From NCBI GenBank assembly GCA_012744435.1, contig JAAYCA010000059.1:1-46331 (forward strand): a DNA stretch of 46,331 nucleotides, in the 5' to 3' direction. The first letter of the stretch is position 1, and each line of letters begins with the position of its first letter. Source of the stretch: Bacteroidales bacterium. Its GTDB lineage: Bacteria > Bacteroidota > Bacteroidia > Bacteroidales > UBA932. The position numbers were made by a program, and so were the translations under genes. The notes beneath the pieces were generated by a model, which was not told the origin of the DNA, made no database searches, and saw only the letters and a list, made by a program, of their open reading frames with translations. Of the stretch, positions 1 through 10,631 are shown piece by piece.

Positions 1-2
1 AG

Positions 3-794
3 ACCGGAGCCGACCTCGTCATGGCTTCCGATCCGGATGCCGACCGCCTCGGGATCGCCGTGCGCGACAATGACGGCAAGATGGTCCTGTTCAACGGCAA
101 CCAGACGGCCGCCATGCTGACCTACTACATCCTCAACCGCTGGAACGACCTCCACAAGCTCGGCGAAGGCAAGTATGTCGTGAAGACCATCGTGACCACG
201 GAGCTGATCACCGACATCTGCAAGCGTTTCAATGTCCCGGTGTACAACGTTCTCACGGGCTTCAAGTACATCGCCGAGGTGGTCAAGCGCCAGGAAGCCG
301 AAGGCGGCGAGTTCATCTGCGGCGGCGAGGAGAGCTACGGTTTCAACATCGGAGAGTTCGTCCGCGACAAGGACGCGCAGGTCACGGCGATGATGGTGGC
401 GGAATGCGCGGCCTGGGCGGCCGAGCAGGGCCTGACCCTGTATCAGCTGATGCAGCGTATTTACCGGGAATACGGCTACCGCAAGGAAGGCCTGGTGTCC
501 GTGGTCCGCAAGGGCATCGCGGGCGCCCGGGAGATCCAGCAGATGATGGTGGACCTGCGCGCCAACCCTCCGCAGGAACTCTGCGGCTCGCCGGTCACGA
601 AGGTGATCGACTATCTGGAGCCGGAGAAGACGGGCCAGCCGTCGTCCAACGTCCTGCAGTTCTTCGACGAGGCGGGCGACGTCGTGTCCGTGCGTCCGTC
701 CGGCACCGAGCCCAAGATCAAATTCTACTTCGGGGCCAAGGGCGGGGACGCCGATGCGAAGATCGCCGCCCTGAAGAAACAGTTCTGCGACTGA
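3..794 (+). CDS. phosphoglucomutase/phosphomannomutase, 3' part (5' end outside window)
   Basis: This is the C-terminal 263 residues of an alpha-D-phosphohexomutase, which interconverts hexose 1- and 6-phosphates in the cytosol. The reading frame is open to the window edge, and the residues before the first internal ATG (TGADLV at position 3) match the family, so the gene is cut by the window rather than starting at 21. Visible motifs are the metal-binding loop SDPDADR (about 27-47), the sugar-binding loop GEESYGF (about 327-347) and the phosphate-binding loop RPSGTEPK (about 691-714). The catalytic phosphoserine loop lies upstream and cannot be checked. Whether it prefers glucose or mannose is not decidable here. 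A mutase would be needed to use the glucose-1-P and mannose-1-P released by the phosphorylases of the distant PUL, but that link is inference. Confidence 0.93.
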   Translation, partial: TGADLVMASDPDADRLGIAVRDNDGKMVLFNGNQTAAMLTYYILNRWNDLHKLGEGKYVVKTIVTTELITDICKRFNVPVYNVLTGFKYIAEVVKRQEAEGGEFICGGEESYGFNIGEFVRDKDAQVTAMMVAECAAWAAEQGLTLYQLMQRIYREYGYRKEGLVSVVRKGIAGAREIQQMMVDLRANPPQELCGSPVTKVIDYLEPEKTGQPSSNVLQFFDEAGDVVSVRPSGTEPKIKFYFGAKGGDADAKIAALKKQFCD

Positions 795-817
795 AAACCT
801 CAAATCTACACATAATT

Positions 818-1285
818 ATGGCATCTATCAGCGATCTTATCATGCAGCAGGTCAAGTCTGCTGTCGGCGGCGTCCAGATCCCTTCGGGCGCCCAGTCCCA
901 GATTCTCAACGGCATGTCCTCTTCCGTGCTCGGCAGCCTTACCCAGACGGTCGCCAAACCCGGCGGCGTGGACGTCATCAGCGCCCTGCTGAGCGGCAAG
1001 ACCAACGCTGCCACCAGCCCGGTCACCAAACTGGCGGGCAACCTTTTCAAGACCAATATCCTGAAGAATCTCAACCTCGGATCGGGCACGAACAACGCCC
1101 TGATGGGCCTCATCCCCATGGTCATGGGCAAGCTCTCCAATGTCATCCGAGACCGCGACGGTGACGGCGACGTGGACCTCAACGACATCATCCTGTCCCT
1201 GAAGAGCGGCGGAAGCGGCTCCGGCGCAGGTGTGCTGGGTGCGGCAACGTCCATCCTCGGCGGAATCCTCGGAAGGAAGAAATAG
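818..1285 (+). CDS. small protein of unknown function with one EF-hand/dockerin-like calcium loop
   Basis: A 155-residue protein that I cannot assign to a named family. The start is the ATG 23 bases after the mutase stop, giving MASISDLIMQQVKSAVGG. The open frame further upstream only reads through the mutase gene in another frame. Residues 1-105 are rich in Ala, Gly, Ser and Leu and look like amphipathic helices. Residues 112-123 read DRDGDGDVDLND, a textbook Asp-rich calcium loop of EF-hand or dockerin type, present only once. The tail (131-155) is glycine-rich with a hydrophobic stretch and ends in basic residues. There is no signal peptide. The overall look resembles DUF937/YidB-like proteins, a weak resemblance by eye only. 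It probably shares a transcript with the mutase and ends 3 bases before the convergent nth gene. Confidence 0.75.
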   Translation: MASISDLIMQQVKSAVGGVQIPSGAQSQILNGMSSSVLGSLTQTVAKPGGVDVISALLSGKTNAATSPVTKLAGNLFKTNILKNLNLGSGTNNALMGLIPMVMGKLSNVIRDRDGDGDVDLNDIILSLKSGGSGSGAGVLGAATSILGGILGRKK

Positions 1286-1288
1286 GGG

Positions 1289-1918
1289 TCAAGCCTGGAA
1301 TTCTTTGCACCACTGCGTGAGCGGACAGCTCGCGCAGTTTGGTTTTTGCGCCTTGCACACGTACCGCCCGTGCAGGATCAGCCAGTGGTGTGCGATGGGA
1401 CGGAGCTCCATGGGAATGTGACGCTCCAGGTCGAGCTCCACGGCGCGCGGCGTCGTGCCCCGGGAAAGCCCCAGGCGCCGCGAAACGCGGAACACATGCG
1501 TGTCCACGGCAATGACCGGCTCGCCCCAGGTGATGGAGGCGACGACATTGGCCGTCTTGCGGCCCACGCCCGGCAGGGTCATCAGATCGTCGATGCCGGA
1601 GGGGACCTGTCCGCCGAAGTCGGCGAGCAGTTTTTGGGCCATTCCGATCAGGTGGCGGGCCTTGCTGTTGGGGTAGGAGACGGAGTGGATGAGCGCGAAG
1701 ACGTCTTCGAATGTCGCGGCTGCAAGCGTCTCGGGGTCGGGATAAGCGGCAAAAAGGGCGGGCGTGGTCTGGTTTACCCGCTTGTCGGTGCACTGGGCCG
1801 ACAGCATCACGGCCACGAGCAGCTGGAAGGGGGAGTCGAAATGCAGTTCCGACTCCGCTACGGGGACGTTGTCCCGGAAATAGCCGAGGACTCCCTCGTA
1901 TCGCTGGCGGACCGTCAT
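1289..1918 (-). CDS. nth: endonuclease III (DNA glycosylase/AP lyase)
   Basis: Base-excision repair enzyme that removes oxidised pyrimidines and cleaves abasic sites. The 209-residue protein has full family length (E. coli Nth is 211). The helix-hairpin-helix motif LPGVGRKTANV lies at 115-125 with catalytic Lys121. The catalytic Asp is D139 in VDTHV. The C-terminal iron-sulphur cluster ligands are C188, C195, C198 and C204, with the exact C-x6-C-x2-C-x5-C spacing. The start codon overlaps the ftsE stop by 4 bases (ATGA), so the two genes are probably co-transcribed and translationally coupled. No key residue is missing. Confidence 0.97.
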   Translation of the reverse strand: MTVRQRYEGVLGYFRDNVPVAESELHFDSPFQLLVAVMLSAQCTDKRVNQTTPALFAAYPDPETLAAATFEDVFALIHSVSYPNSKARHLIGMAQKLLADFGGQVPSGIDDLMTLPGVGRKTANVVASITWGEPVIAVDTHVFRVSRRLGLSRGTTPRAVELDLERHIPMELRPIAHHWLILHGRYVCKAQKPNCASCPLTQWCKEFQA

Positions 1919-2601
1919 GCCGTAATCTCCCGGCAGGCTTCGTCCCGGGTTTCGAAGATGCGGCCCGGATAGCGGGTGCAGATGGAACGGTTGTGTGTGA
2001 CCATCACGATGGCCGTGCCCTTCTCCCGGTTGATCTGGCCCAGCAGCTGGAGGATGCCCTCCGCCGTCTCGTCGTCGAGGTTGCCGGTAGGCTCATCGGC
2101 CAGGATCAGCGCAGGGTCGTTGAGGATGGCCCGGGCGATGGCGATGCGCTGCTGCTCGCCGCCGGAGAGCTGGTGGGGCATCTTGTGGGCCTTGGTGGTC
2201 ATACCCACGGCTTCCAGCACTTCATTGATCCGCCGGGCGATGGCGGCGCTGTCTTTCCATCCGGTGGCCTTGAGCACGAAAGCGAGGTTCGCCTCCACGC
2301 TGCGGTCCATCAGCAACTGGAAATCCTGGAACACGACGCCCAGTCTGCGGCGCAACTGCGGGACATCCCTGCGGCGCAGGTTGCGGAGGTCGTAGCCGCA
2401 GACGCGGCCGGAGCCCCTGTGCAGGCGGTTCTCCGCCGTGACCGTGCGGAAAATGGAGGTCTTTCCGCTTCCGACCTTGCCTACGATGTACACGATCTCG
2501 CCGGGAAACACTTCGAGGTCAAGCCCGTAGATGACGACATTGTCTCCGCCCAGGATGTCAGCCTCGGAGAAAGAAATGAGGGGAGTGCTGTTTTCTTCCA
2601 T
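1915..2601 (-). CDS. ftsE: cell-division ABC ATPase FtsE
   Basis: A 228-residue ATP-binding subunit of the FtsEX type, which at the inner membrane couples the division ring to periplasmic peptidoglycan hydrolysis. Walker A is GKVGSGKT (41-48), the signature is LSGGEQQR (145-152), Walker B is ALILADE (164-170), followed by PTGNLD and the switch histidine in VTHN (201-204). The LSGGEQQR and ADEPTGNLD combination is typical of the FtsE/LolD/MacB group. FtsE is preferred because of the short length and Bacteroidetes-like sequence, but LolD-type function cannot be ruled out. No ftsX lies beside it. A TATATTTG promoter box sits upstream at 2631-2638, divergent from the TPR gene. Confidence 0.87.
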   Translation of the reverse strand: MEENSTPLISFSEADILGGDNVVIYGLDLEVFPGEIVYIVGKVGSGKTSIFRTVTAENRLHRGSGRVCGYDLRNLRRRDVPQLRRRLGVVFQDFQLLMDRSVEANLAFVLKATGWKDSAAIARRINEVLEAVGMTTKAHKMPHQLSGGEQQRIAIARAILNDPALILADEPTGNLDDETAEGILQLLGQINREKGTAIVMVTHNRSICTRYPGRIFETRDEACREITA

Positions 2602-2630
2602 AATGCGGGTAAAAAAAAAGATGCACTCTA

Positions 2631-2638
2631 CAAATATA
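2631..2638 (-). promoter_or_regulatory. Bacteroidetes -7 box for ftsE-nth
   Basis: Read on the minus strand this is TATATTTG, an exact match to the Bacteroidetes TAnnTTTG element, about 30 bases before the ftsE start. A clear -33 TTG is not visible. Confidence 0.5.
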
Positions 2639-2651
2639 GCGTAAAAATGAG

Positions 2652-2659
2652 TAAATTTG
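2652..2659 (+). promoter_or_regulatory. Bacteroidetes -7 box for the TPR gene
   Basis: TAAATTTG matches TAnnTTTG. Transcription starting some 7 bases downstream would exclude the in-frame ATG at 2647 and leave the ATG at 2683, which begins a proper signal peptide, as the true start. Confidence 0.5.
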
Positions 2660-2682
2660 TCAGATTGGAAATAAGAATATTT

Positions 2683-5643
2683 ATGCGAGTGAAATCATGG
2701 GTGACCTCCCTGCTTGCGGTCACGATTCTGTCGACGGGGGCGATGGCGGGTCCCGGGACCTGGCGCCGTGCGTTCCGTCTGTACGAGAACGGAATGTACG
2801 AACAAGCGCGGGCGCTTTTTGAATCGATGCCTGACGATGCCCTGACCGATGGCTATGAAGTCCTGTGCGCCATCAAGATGCGCACGGACGATTACCCGGA
2901 GCTCTTTGACGATTACCGGCTCCGCTACCCGGCCTCCACCCTGTCCGGGAAGCTCCATTTCGAGCATGGCAGGATCCTGTTCGACGCCCGAAAATACCGC
3001 CAGGCGGCCACCGAGTTCGGTTTCGTGTCGATGGACGACCTGCAGGAAGGGGACCTGCCCGAATATGTCTTCAAGTGCGGTTATTCGGCTTTTGCCCTGG
3101 GCCGTTACGCGGAAGCCGCCCGTTTCTTCTCCCTGCTGGAGTCGCTCCCGCAGTCGGACTACACCCCGAGCGCCCGGTATTTCTCGGGCGTGATGCTCTA
3201 TGAAGACAAGCTGTTCGCACAGGCCGAGGCGGAATTCTGGAAGGCTTCCGCGGATCCCCGCTTCACGGAACTGACGGACTTCTACATCGTTGACTGCGAA
3301 TTCAACCAGGGCAACTACGATTATGCCATCCGCGAGGGCGAGCGTATCTATGACGAGGTGCCGGCCCCCCGCCGGGAGCGCCTGGCCCGCATCATCTCGG
3401 AGTCTTACCTGATCCGCGGGGACAAGGAAAAGGCCCGGGAGTACTACGAAGACCTCTCCCACGAGGGGATGAACCGCAAAGACTACTTCTATGCCGGCAC
3501 GGTGCTGTATTCCGTGGACGATTATGCCGGCGCGATCGAGAATTTCACGAAGATGACCGACCGCTCGGACTCCCTGGGGCAGGTTGCCAACTACCACCTC
3601 GCAAACGCGTATCTCCGCACGCACGACCAGGTGTCCGCGATGCAGGCTTTCCGGGACGCATCCGTGGTGGACTTCGACCCGGAGATCACCGAGGATGCGG
3701 CGTTCAACTACGCCAAGCTGGCTTTCGACCTCAACAAGGACACTTCGGGCTTTGCCCGTTACATCTCCCGCTGGTCCACCAAGGCCCGCGGGGACCAGAT
3801 CTACGGCTACATGGCCCTGGCGGCCCTGGTGGACCGCGATTATGCGGGGGCGGTGGAAGCCTACGACAACATCGAGGAGCTCACGCCCGACATGCTGGGC
3901 AATTACACCAAGGCGAACTTCCTGCGCGGGGAGCAACTGTTCACGAACGGCTCATACCGCGACGCCATTCCCTTCTTCCGGGCCACGGCCTATTATATCC
4001 CCCGCACCGACAGGTTCAACCAGCTCTCCCGCTACTGGCAGGGCGAGGCCAACTACCGTGCCGGCAACTATGCCGAAGCGGCCCGGCTCTTCACGGAGCT
4101 GTACAACGCCGAGGCGCTGTACGGTACGGTCGAGTCCCGGCTGCTGCCCTACAATATCGGCTATAGCTACTTCAAGCAGGCGGATTACGCCTCGGCGGCA
4201 CGCTGGTTCGATTCCTACATCGCCTCCGGGGACGCCCTCTACCGCAGGGATGCGCTGACCCGGCGGGCGGACTGCGATTTCGCACGCAGGGACTACCGCA
4301 CCGCGGTCGCCTCTTACCAGCGGGAACTGACGGAGTATTTCTCCGCCGACGATATCTATCCCTGGTATCAGCAGGCGCTTGCCTACGGGCTCATGGGCGA
4401 CCGGCGCCGCAAGGTCACGACCCTGTCCAACGTCGAGAAATCCTCCCCGGGCGCACCCCTTCGCGACGAGGCCTACTATGAGCTGGGCCGGGCGCAGATG
4501 GATCTGCGCAGCCACGACGACGCCATCCGCACCTTCACGCGTCTGCGCGAGACCACCAAGGACAATACCTACGTGGCCCGGGCGCTGATCGGCCTGGGCA
4601 TGGTGTACCGCAACGCGTCGGACTACGACAAGGCGCTCGAAAGCTACAAGAAGGTGGTCTCGATGATGCCGCAGAGCGAATACGCCGAGGAGGCGATGAC
4701 CGCCATCGAATCCATCTACCGGACGCGGCGCCAGCCGGAAAAGTTCCTCGAATACGTGGAGCAGAACTCGCTGGCGGCGAGTCGCAGCGACGCCGACCGC
4801 GAACGGATGTATTTCAACACGGCCGAGCAGCTTTACCTCGCCGGCAACTACCAGCAGGCGGTCCCCACCCTGCGCAACTACCTGGAGAACTATCCCGGCG
4901 GGGCGGACCTGAACCAGGCGCAGTTCTACCTGGCCGAATCGTACAACGCCCAGGGCGAGAAAGAGAAGGCCGTGGAGTATTACGGCAAGGCCGCCCAGGT
5001 CGATACGGCCAACTCCTTCACGGAGATTTCCCGGCTCCGCTATGCGGATCTTTCCTATGCGCTGGAGCGCTATCAGGATGCTTTCCAGGGCTATCAGACC
5101 CTGCTGGAGACGGCCCGGATCGATGCCAACAAGGAGACGGCCCGCCTGGGCATGATGCGCGCCGCCTATCGGAGCAAGGATTACGAAACGGCCATCCGGA
5201 GTTCGGATGAGCTGACGGCGCAGCGGGGCCTTTCCGCCGCCCTGCGGGAAGAGGCGGTCTACACCAAGGCGAAGGCCAGCCTCGCGACGTCCCGCCGTGA
5301 CCAGGCCATGGCCCTGTTCCGCGAACTGAGCGCGGATCCGTCCACGGCCATCGGCGCCGAGTCGAAATTCATGGTGATCCAGAACCTCTACGACACCGGC
5401 AAGTTCGATGCGGTGGGAGACGAGGTGTATGCCTTCTCCCAGAATGCCGGCGAACAGTCCTACTGGCTGGCCCGTGCCTATATCGTACTGGGCGACTCCT
5501 TCGCGGAGAAGGGTGAATATGCCCAGGCCAAGGCCACATTCGAAAGCATCCGGGACGGATACGAGCCCGAAAAGGGAACGGACGACGTGGCCGAGAACGT
5601 GAAGATGAGACTGGAACGTCTCGGTGAATTAATGGAAGAATAA
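2683..5643 (+). CDS. large exported tetratricopeptide-repeat protein
   Basis: A 986-residue periplasmic or envelope protein built almost wholly of TPR-like helical repeats. The start at 2683 gives the signal peptide MRVKSWVTSLLAVTILSTGAMA, cleaved before GPGTW. The earlier ATG at 2647 lies inside the predicted promoter. Repeats of the form A..Y..A...F recur roughly every 34-38 residues to the C terminus, and no catalytic domain is seen. TPR solenoids usually scaffold protein complexes. The stop is 4 bases before a beta-barrel outer-membrane protein, so the two are probably one operon and may be partners. T9SS-linked TPR proteins such as PorW/SprE are an alternative model, but this protein lacks an evident lipobox, so I do not assign that role. 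Confidence 0.88.
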   Translation: MRVKSWVTSLLAVTILSTGAMAGPGTWRRAFRLYENGMYEQARALFESMPDDALTDGYEVLCAIKMRTDDYPELFDDYRLRYPASTLSGKLHFEHGRILFDARKYRQAATEFGFVSMDDLQEGDLPEYVFKCGYSAFALGRYAEAARFFSLLESLPQSDYTPSARYFSGVMLYEDKLFAQAEAEFWKASADPRFTELTDFYIVDCEFNQGNYDYAIREGERIYDEVPAPRRERLARIISESYLIRGDKEKAREYYEDLSHEGMNRKDYFYAGTVLYSVDDYAGAIENFTKMTDRSDSLGQVANYHLANAYLRTHDQVSAMQAFRDASVVDFDPEITEDAAFNYAKLAFDLNKDTSGFARYISRWSTKARGDQIYGYMALAALVDRDYAGAVEAYDNIEELTPDMLGNYTKANFLRGEQLFTNGSYRDAIPFFRATAYYIPRTDRFNQLSRYWQGEANYRAGNYAEAARLFTELYNAEALYGTVESRLLPYNIGYSYFKQADYASAARWFDSYIASGDALYRRDALTRRADCDFARRDYRTAVASYQRELTEYFSADDIYPWYQQALAYGLMGDRRRKVTTLSNVEKSSPGAPLRDEAYYELGRAQMDLRSHDDAIRTFTRLRETTKDNTYVARALIGLGMVYRNASDYDKALESYKKVVSMMPQSEYAEEAMTAIESIYRTRRQPEKFLEYVEQNSLAASRSDADRERMYFNTAEQLYLAGNYQQAVPTLRNYLENYPGGADLNQAQFYLAESYNAQGEKEKAVEYYGKAAQVDTANSFTEISRLRYADLSYALERYQDAFQGYQTLLETARIDANKETARLGMMRAAYRSKDYETAIRSSDELTAQRGLSAALREEAVYTKAKASLATSRRDQAMALFRELSADPSTAIGAESKFMVIQNLYDTGKFDAVGDEVYAFSQNAGEQSYWLARAYIVLGDSFAEKGEYAQAKATFESIRDGYEPEKGTDDVAENVKMRLERLGELMEE

Positions 5644-5647
5644 GCGT

Positions 5648-7273
5648 ATGAGAAAGATATCGACAGCCCTTGCGTTGCTGGCGCTTTGCGCGCCGCTCGG
5701 AGCGCAGAACATCAACCAGACGGTCGAAGTGACCAACGACTACCGCACCCGTTTCGAGGACTTCCAGAAACAGGCGCCCGGGATGTCGGTGCCCGATTCG
5801 CTGTTCCGCTTCGATTACGATTTCGACTACTCGGTCTTCGAGACGCCGTACCGGGGATCCTATGAATTCTCCCCATACCGGATCGAAGTGACGCCGGAGG
5901 CGCGCCAGCGCGACGGAAGCCGCCTGTACCTGCGTGCCGGAGCCGGGTATGCTTTCCACCCGCAGCTGGAATTCGCCGCGCAGCTGCTGGACGAAGAGGA
6001 TTTCAAGATCGGGATCGTCGCGGATATGCAGGGCTATGCCGGCAATTACCGGCTGCGCAACGGCGGAGGTGTGAAGGCGCCCGGCTACGACCTGTCCTCC
6101 AGCCTGGCCCTGAACGGCCAGTACCTGCGGCCGAAAGCCCGCCTGTCGTACCACTTCGGCTATGAGGGGATCCACTCCGGGGAGCGTGTGGCCGATCCGG
6201 CCTTCGTCGCCGGTTTCAATTCCGGCCTCGTGATGGGGCGCATCCAGTCCCGCGAAGCGGAGACGGGGCCCTTCTTCTATGACGTCGAGTTGCGTTACCG
6301 TTATTCCGGAGATTCCTTCCCCAAGAGCTGGGATCCTTCCCACGTGGGCGCAAGCAATATCCATGCGGCAGCTTCGTTCGGTCCCGTGCTCCAGGAGAAA
6401 TACAAGATCCTGTTCGACCTGACGGCGGATATAGACATGCTCCGCAAGGACGGTGTGGCCTTTGGGGGCAGCGTCGCGGCCGGCGTGATGACCGTCAAGC
6501 CGCACCTGGATTTCCGCTTCGGAAAGATTGACTTCGACGCCGGTCTGCGGATGGGCGCCACCGTGACGGGCGAGGATCGGCGTTTCGTGCTGGCGCCCGA
6601 TGTGACGGCGCGCCTGGCGCTCGCGGACTATGACATGGAACTGTATGCCGGCGTGTCCGGCGGGCCGGTCCTCCAGGGACATGATGACCTTAAGCGGCTT
6701 CAGCATTTCTTCCCGCTGACGGCGGGAAACACGGCCGTGGTCTCCCGCGAAAAGCTTCGCATCCGCGCGGGTGCCGTGGGGCGCTGGGGCTCCCGTCTGC
6801 AGTATGAATTCGAGGGCGGTTACGTGTCCGCCCTGTCGATGCCCATCGCCTCGCTGCTGAGCGTGACTACGGCCGACCTTACGGCGGCTTATGTGCAGGC
6901 CCGCGGAATGTGGACCAGCCCCCGGCTGGAGGTGGACGGCGGTTTCCGTTATGCCTACATGCGACTGGCCGCGGCGGCGCCGGGCTATTCGCCGTCGGCT
7001 TTGACCGTCGACCTGCGCGGCGTTTACAACTGGGAGCAGCGTACCCGCGCCGGGGTGTTCCTGCAGGCCGCCAGCTTGCGGAAGTCCCTGGGTGGCGTGT
7101 ATGAAGACATTCCGGGCTATGTCAACCTGGGCTTGACCGGCGAGTTCCGCTTCGACGCCCGCTGGACGCTCTGGGCCGAGGCAGGCAACCTGCTGGGAAT
7201 GGCCATCGAGCGCATGCCCGGCTATATCGAAAAGAGTCCGTATCTGACCCTGGGTTTCAGCATGAAACTGTAA
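5648..7273 (+). CDS. outer-membrane beta-barrel protein, TonB-receptor-like
   Basis: A 541-residue protein with signal peptide MRKISTALALLALCAPLGAQ. The body has alternating hydrophobic and polar strands separated by charged turns (for example RLYLRAGAGYAF, YDVELRYRYS). It ends SPYLTLGFSMKL, an aromatic/hydrophobic C-terminal strand fit for barrel insertion. Residues 20-70 carry a short segment with several acidic/aromatic repeats (FRFDYDFDY). There is no plug domain, so it is not a complete TonB-dependent receptor. It begins 4 bases after the TPR gene, and joint function of the two in the outer membrane is inferred from this arrangement. Substrate and role are unknown. Confidence 0.82.
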   Translation: MRKISTALALLALCAPLGAQNINQTVEVTNDYRTRFEDFQKQAPGMSVPDSLFRFDYDFDYSVFETPYRGSYEFSPYRIEVTPEARQRDGSRLYLRAGAGYAFHPQLEFAAQLLDEEDFKIGIVADMQGYAGNYRLRNGGGVKAPGYDLSSSLALNGQYLRPKARLSYHFGYEGIHSGERVADPAFVAGFNSGLVMGRIQSREAETGPFFYDVELRYRYSGDSFPKSWDPSHVGASNIHAAASFGPVLQEKYKILFDLTADIDMLRKDGVAFGGSVAAGVMTVKPHLDFRFGKIDFDAGLRMGATVTGEDRRFVLAPDVTARLALADYDMELYAGVSGGPVLQGHDDLKRLQHFFPLTAGNTAVVSREKLRIRAGAVGRWGSRLQYEFEGGYVSALSMPIASLLSVTTADLTAAYVQARGMWTSPRLEVDGGFRYAYMRLAAAAPGYSPSALTVDLRGVYNWEQRTRAGVFLQAASLRKSLGGVYEDIPGYVNLGLTGEFRFDARWTLWAEAGNLLGMAIERMPGYIEKSPYLTLGFSMKL

Positions 7274-9337
<2,064 letters not shown>

Positions 9338-9360
9338 CCTTAACCAACACCGTCATTCCC

Positions 9361-10623
9361 ATGTTAGATATTTTTGACAGAATAGAACGCGACAGCGGCG
9401 GCCCGATCGGGCAGTATTTCTCCCAGGCATTCGGCTATTACATGTATCCCCGTCTGGAAGGCGAGCTGGGTCCGCACATGATTTTCAACGGCACCCCGGT
9501 GCTCAACTGGAGCCTCAACAACTACCTGGGCCTCGCCAACCATCCGGCTGTCCGCAAGGCGGATGCCGATGCGGCCGCGCAGTGGGGCCTGGCATATCCG
9601 ATGGGCGCCCGCATGATGAGCGGCCACACCCGCTACCACGAGCAGCTCGAGCAAACCTTCGCAAAGTTCGAAAAGAAGGAGGATGCCTTCCTGTACAACT
9701 TCGGTTACCAGGGAATCGTGTCCACGATCGACGCGCTCACGGCGCGCCACGACGTGATCGTGTATGACGCGGAGTGCCATGCCTGCCTGCTGGACGGTAT
9801 CCGCCTGCACATCGGCGAGAAGTACAAGTACCGCCACAACAACATCGCCGACTGCGAGAAAGTCCTTGCCCGCGCCTGCCAGGTGGCGGAGGAGAACGGC
9901 GGCGGCGTGCTGCTGATCACGGAAGGCGTGTTCGGCATGACCGGCGCCCTGGGCATCCTGGACCAGATCGCCGCCCTGAAGAAGAAATACAAGTTCCGCA
10001 TCCTGATCGACGACGCGCACGGCTTCGGCCTGCTGGGCGAGCACGGGCGCGGCACCTCCGAGCATTTCGGGGTCATGGACGAGATCGACCTGTACATCGG
10101 CGCCTTCGCCAAGTCCATGGCGAGCATCGGCGGCTTCGTGGCCGGTCCGCACAAGATCATCGACTATCTGCGCGCCAACATGCGTTCGCAGATGTACGCC
10201 AAGTCCCTGCCGATGCCGCTGGTGATCGGCAATATGAAACGCATGGAGATCATCGACTCCCCGGAAGGCGATGCGCTCCGCGCGAAATGCTGGAAGATCA
10301 CCCATGCCATCCAGGAAGGTTTCAAGCAGGAAGGTTTCGACATCGGCGAGGCGCAGGCCTGCGTGACGCCGGTCCATATCTTCGGCGGCGTGGCCCAGGC
10401 CACCAAGATGGCCAAGGACCTGCGCGAGAATTACAAGATTTTCTGCTCGATGGTCATTTACCCCGTCATCCCGAAGGGCATGATCATCTTCCGCATCGTC
10501 TGCACGGCCGCCCATACGATGGAGGACGTGGAATATACCCTCAAGGCATTCAAGGAGATCAAGGCGAAACTCGATGCCGGCCTGTACGACGGCGACGACA
10601 TCGCTGAAATGACAATCAGGTAG
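9361..10623 (+). CDS. alpha-oxoamine synthase: serine palmitoyltransferase-like (or cysteate acyltransferase)
   Basis: A 420-residue cytosolic PLP-dependent fold-type I enzyme. It would condense an amino acid with an acyl thioester to give a 3-keto long-chain base. Family marks are NNYLGLANHP (substrate end), HACLLDGIRL, the PLP-ring motif DDAHGFGLLGEHGRG and the Schiff-base lysine K251 in AFAKSMASIGGF. The next gene, 8 bases on, is a short-chain reductase that fits the following step, so the pair most probably makes sphingolipid bases. Sulfonolipid-making Bacteroidetes such as Alistipes use a homologous cysteate acyltransferase, and no cysteate synthase is seen nearby to decide. 2-Amino-3-ketobutyrate CoA ligase is a less likely alternative given the neighbour. 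Confidence 0.85.
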   Translation: MLDIFDRIERDSGGPIGQYFSQAFGYYMYPRLEGELGPHMIFNGTPVLNWSLNNYLGLANHPAVRKADADAAAQWGLAYPMGARMMSGHTRYHEQLEQTFAKFEKKEDAFLYNFGYQGIVSTIDALTARHDVIVYDAECHACLLDGIRLHIGEKYKYRHNNIADCEKVLARACQVAEENGGGVLLITEGVFGMTGALGILDQIAALKKKYKFRILIDDAHGFGLLGEHGRGTSEHFGVMDEIDLYIGAFAKSMASIGGFVAGPHKIIDYLRANMRSQMYAKSLPMPLVIGNMKRMEIIDSPEGDALRAKCWKITHAIQEGFKQEGFDIGEAQACVTPVHIFGGVAQATKMAKDLRENYKIFCSMVIYPVIPKGMIIFRIVCTAAHTMEDVEYTLKAFKEIKAKLDAGLYDGDDIAEMTIR

Positions 10624-10631
10624 AGTTCCCC

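Noticed and set aside
1711..2682. Long N-terminal extension of the TPR protein
   Set aside because: It runs antisense through nth and ftsE. The promoter box and signal peptide place the start at 2683.
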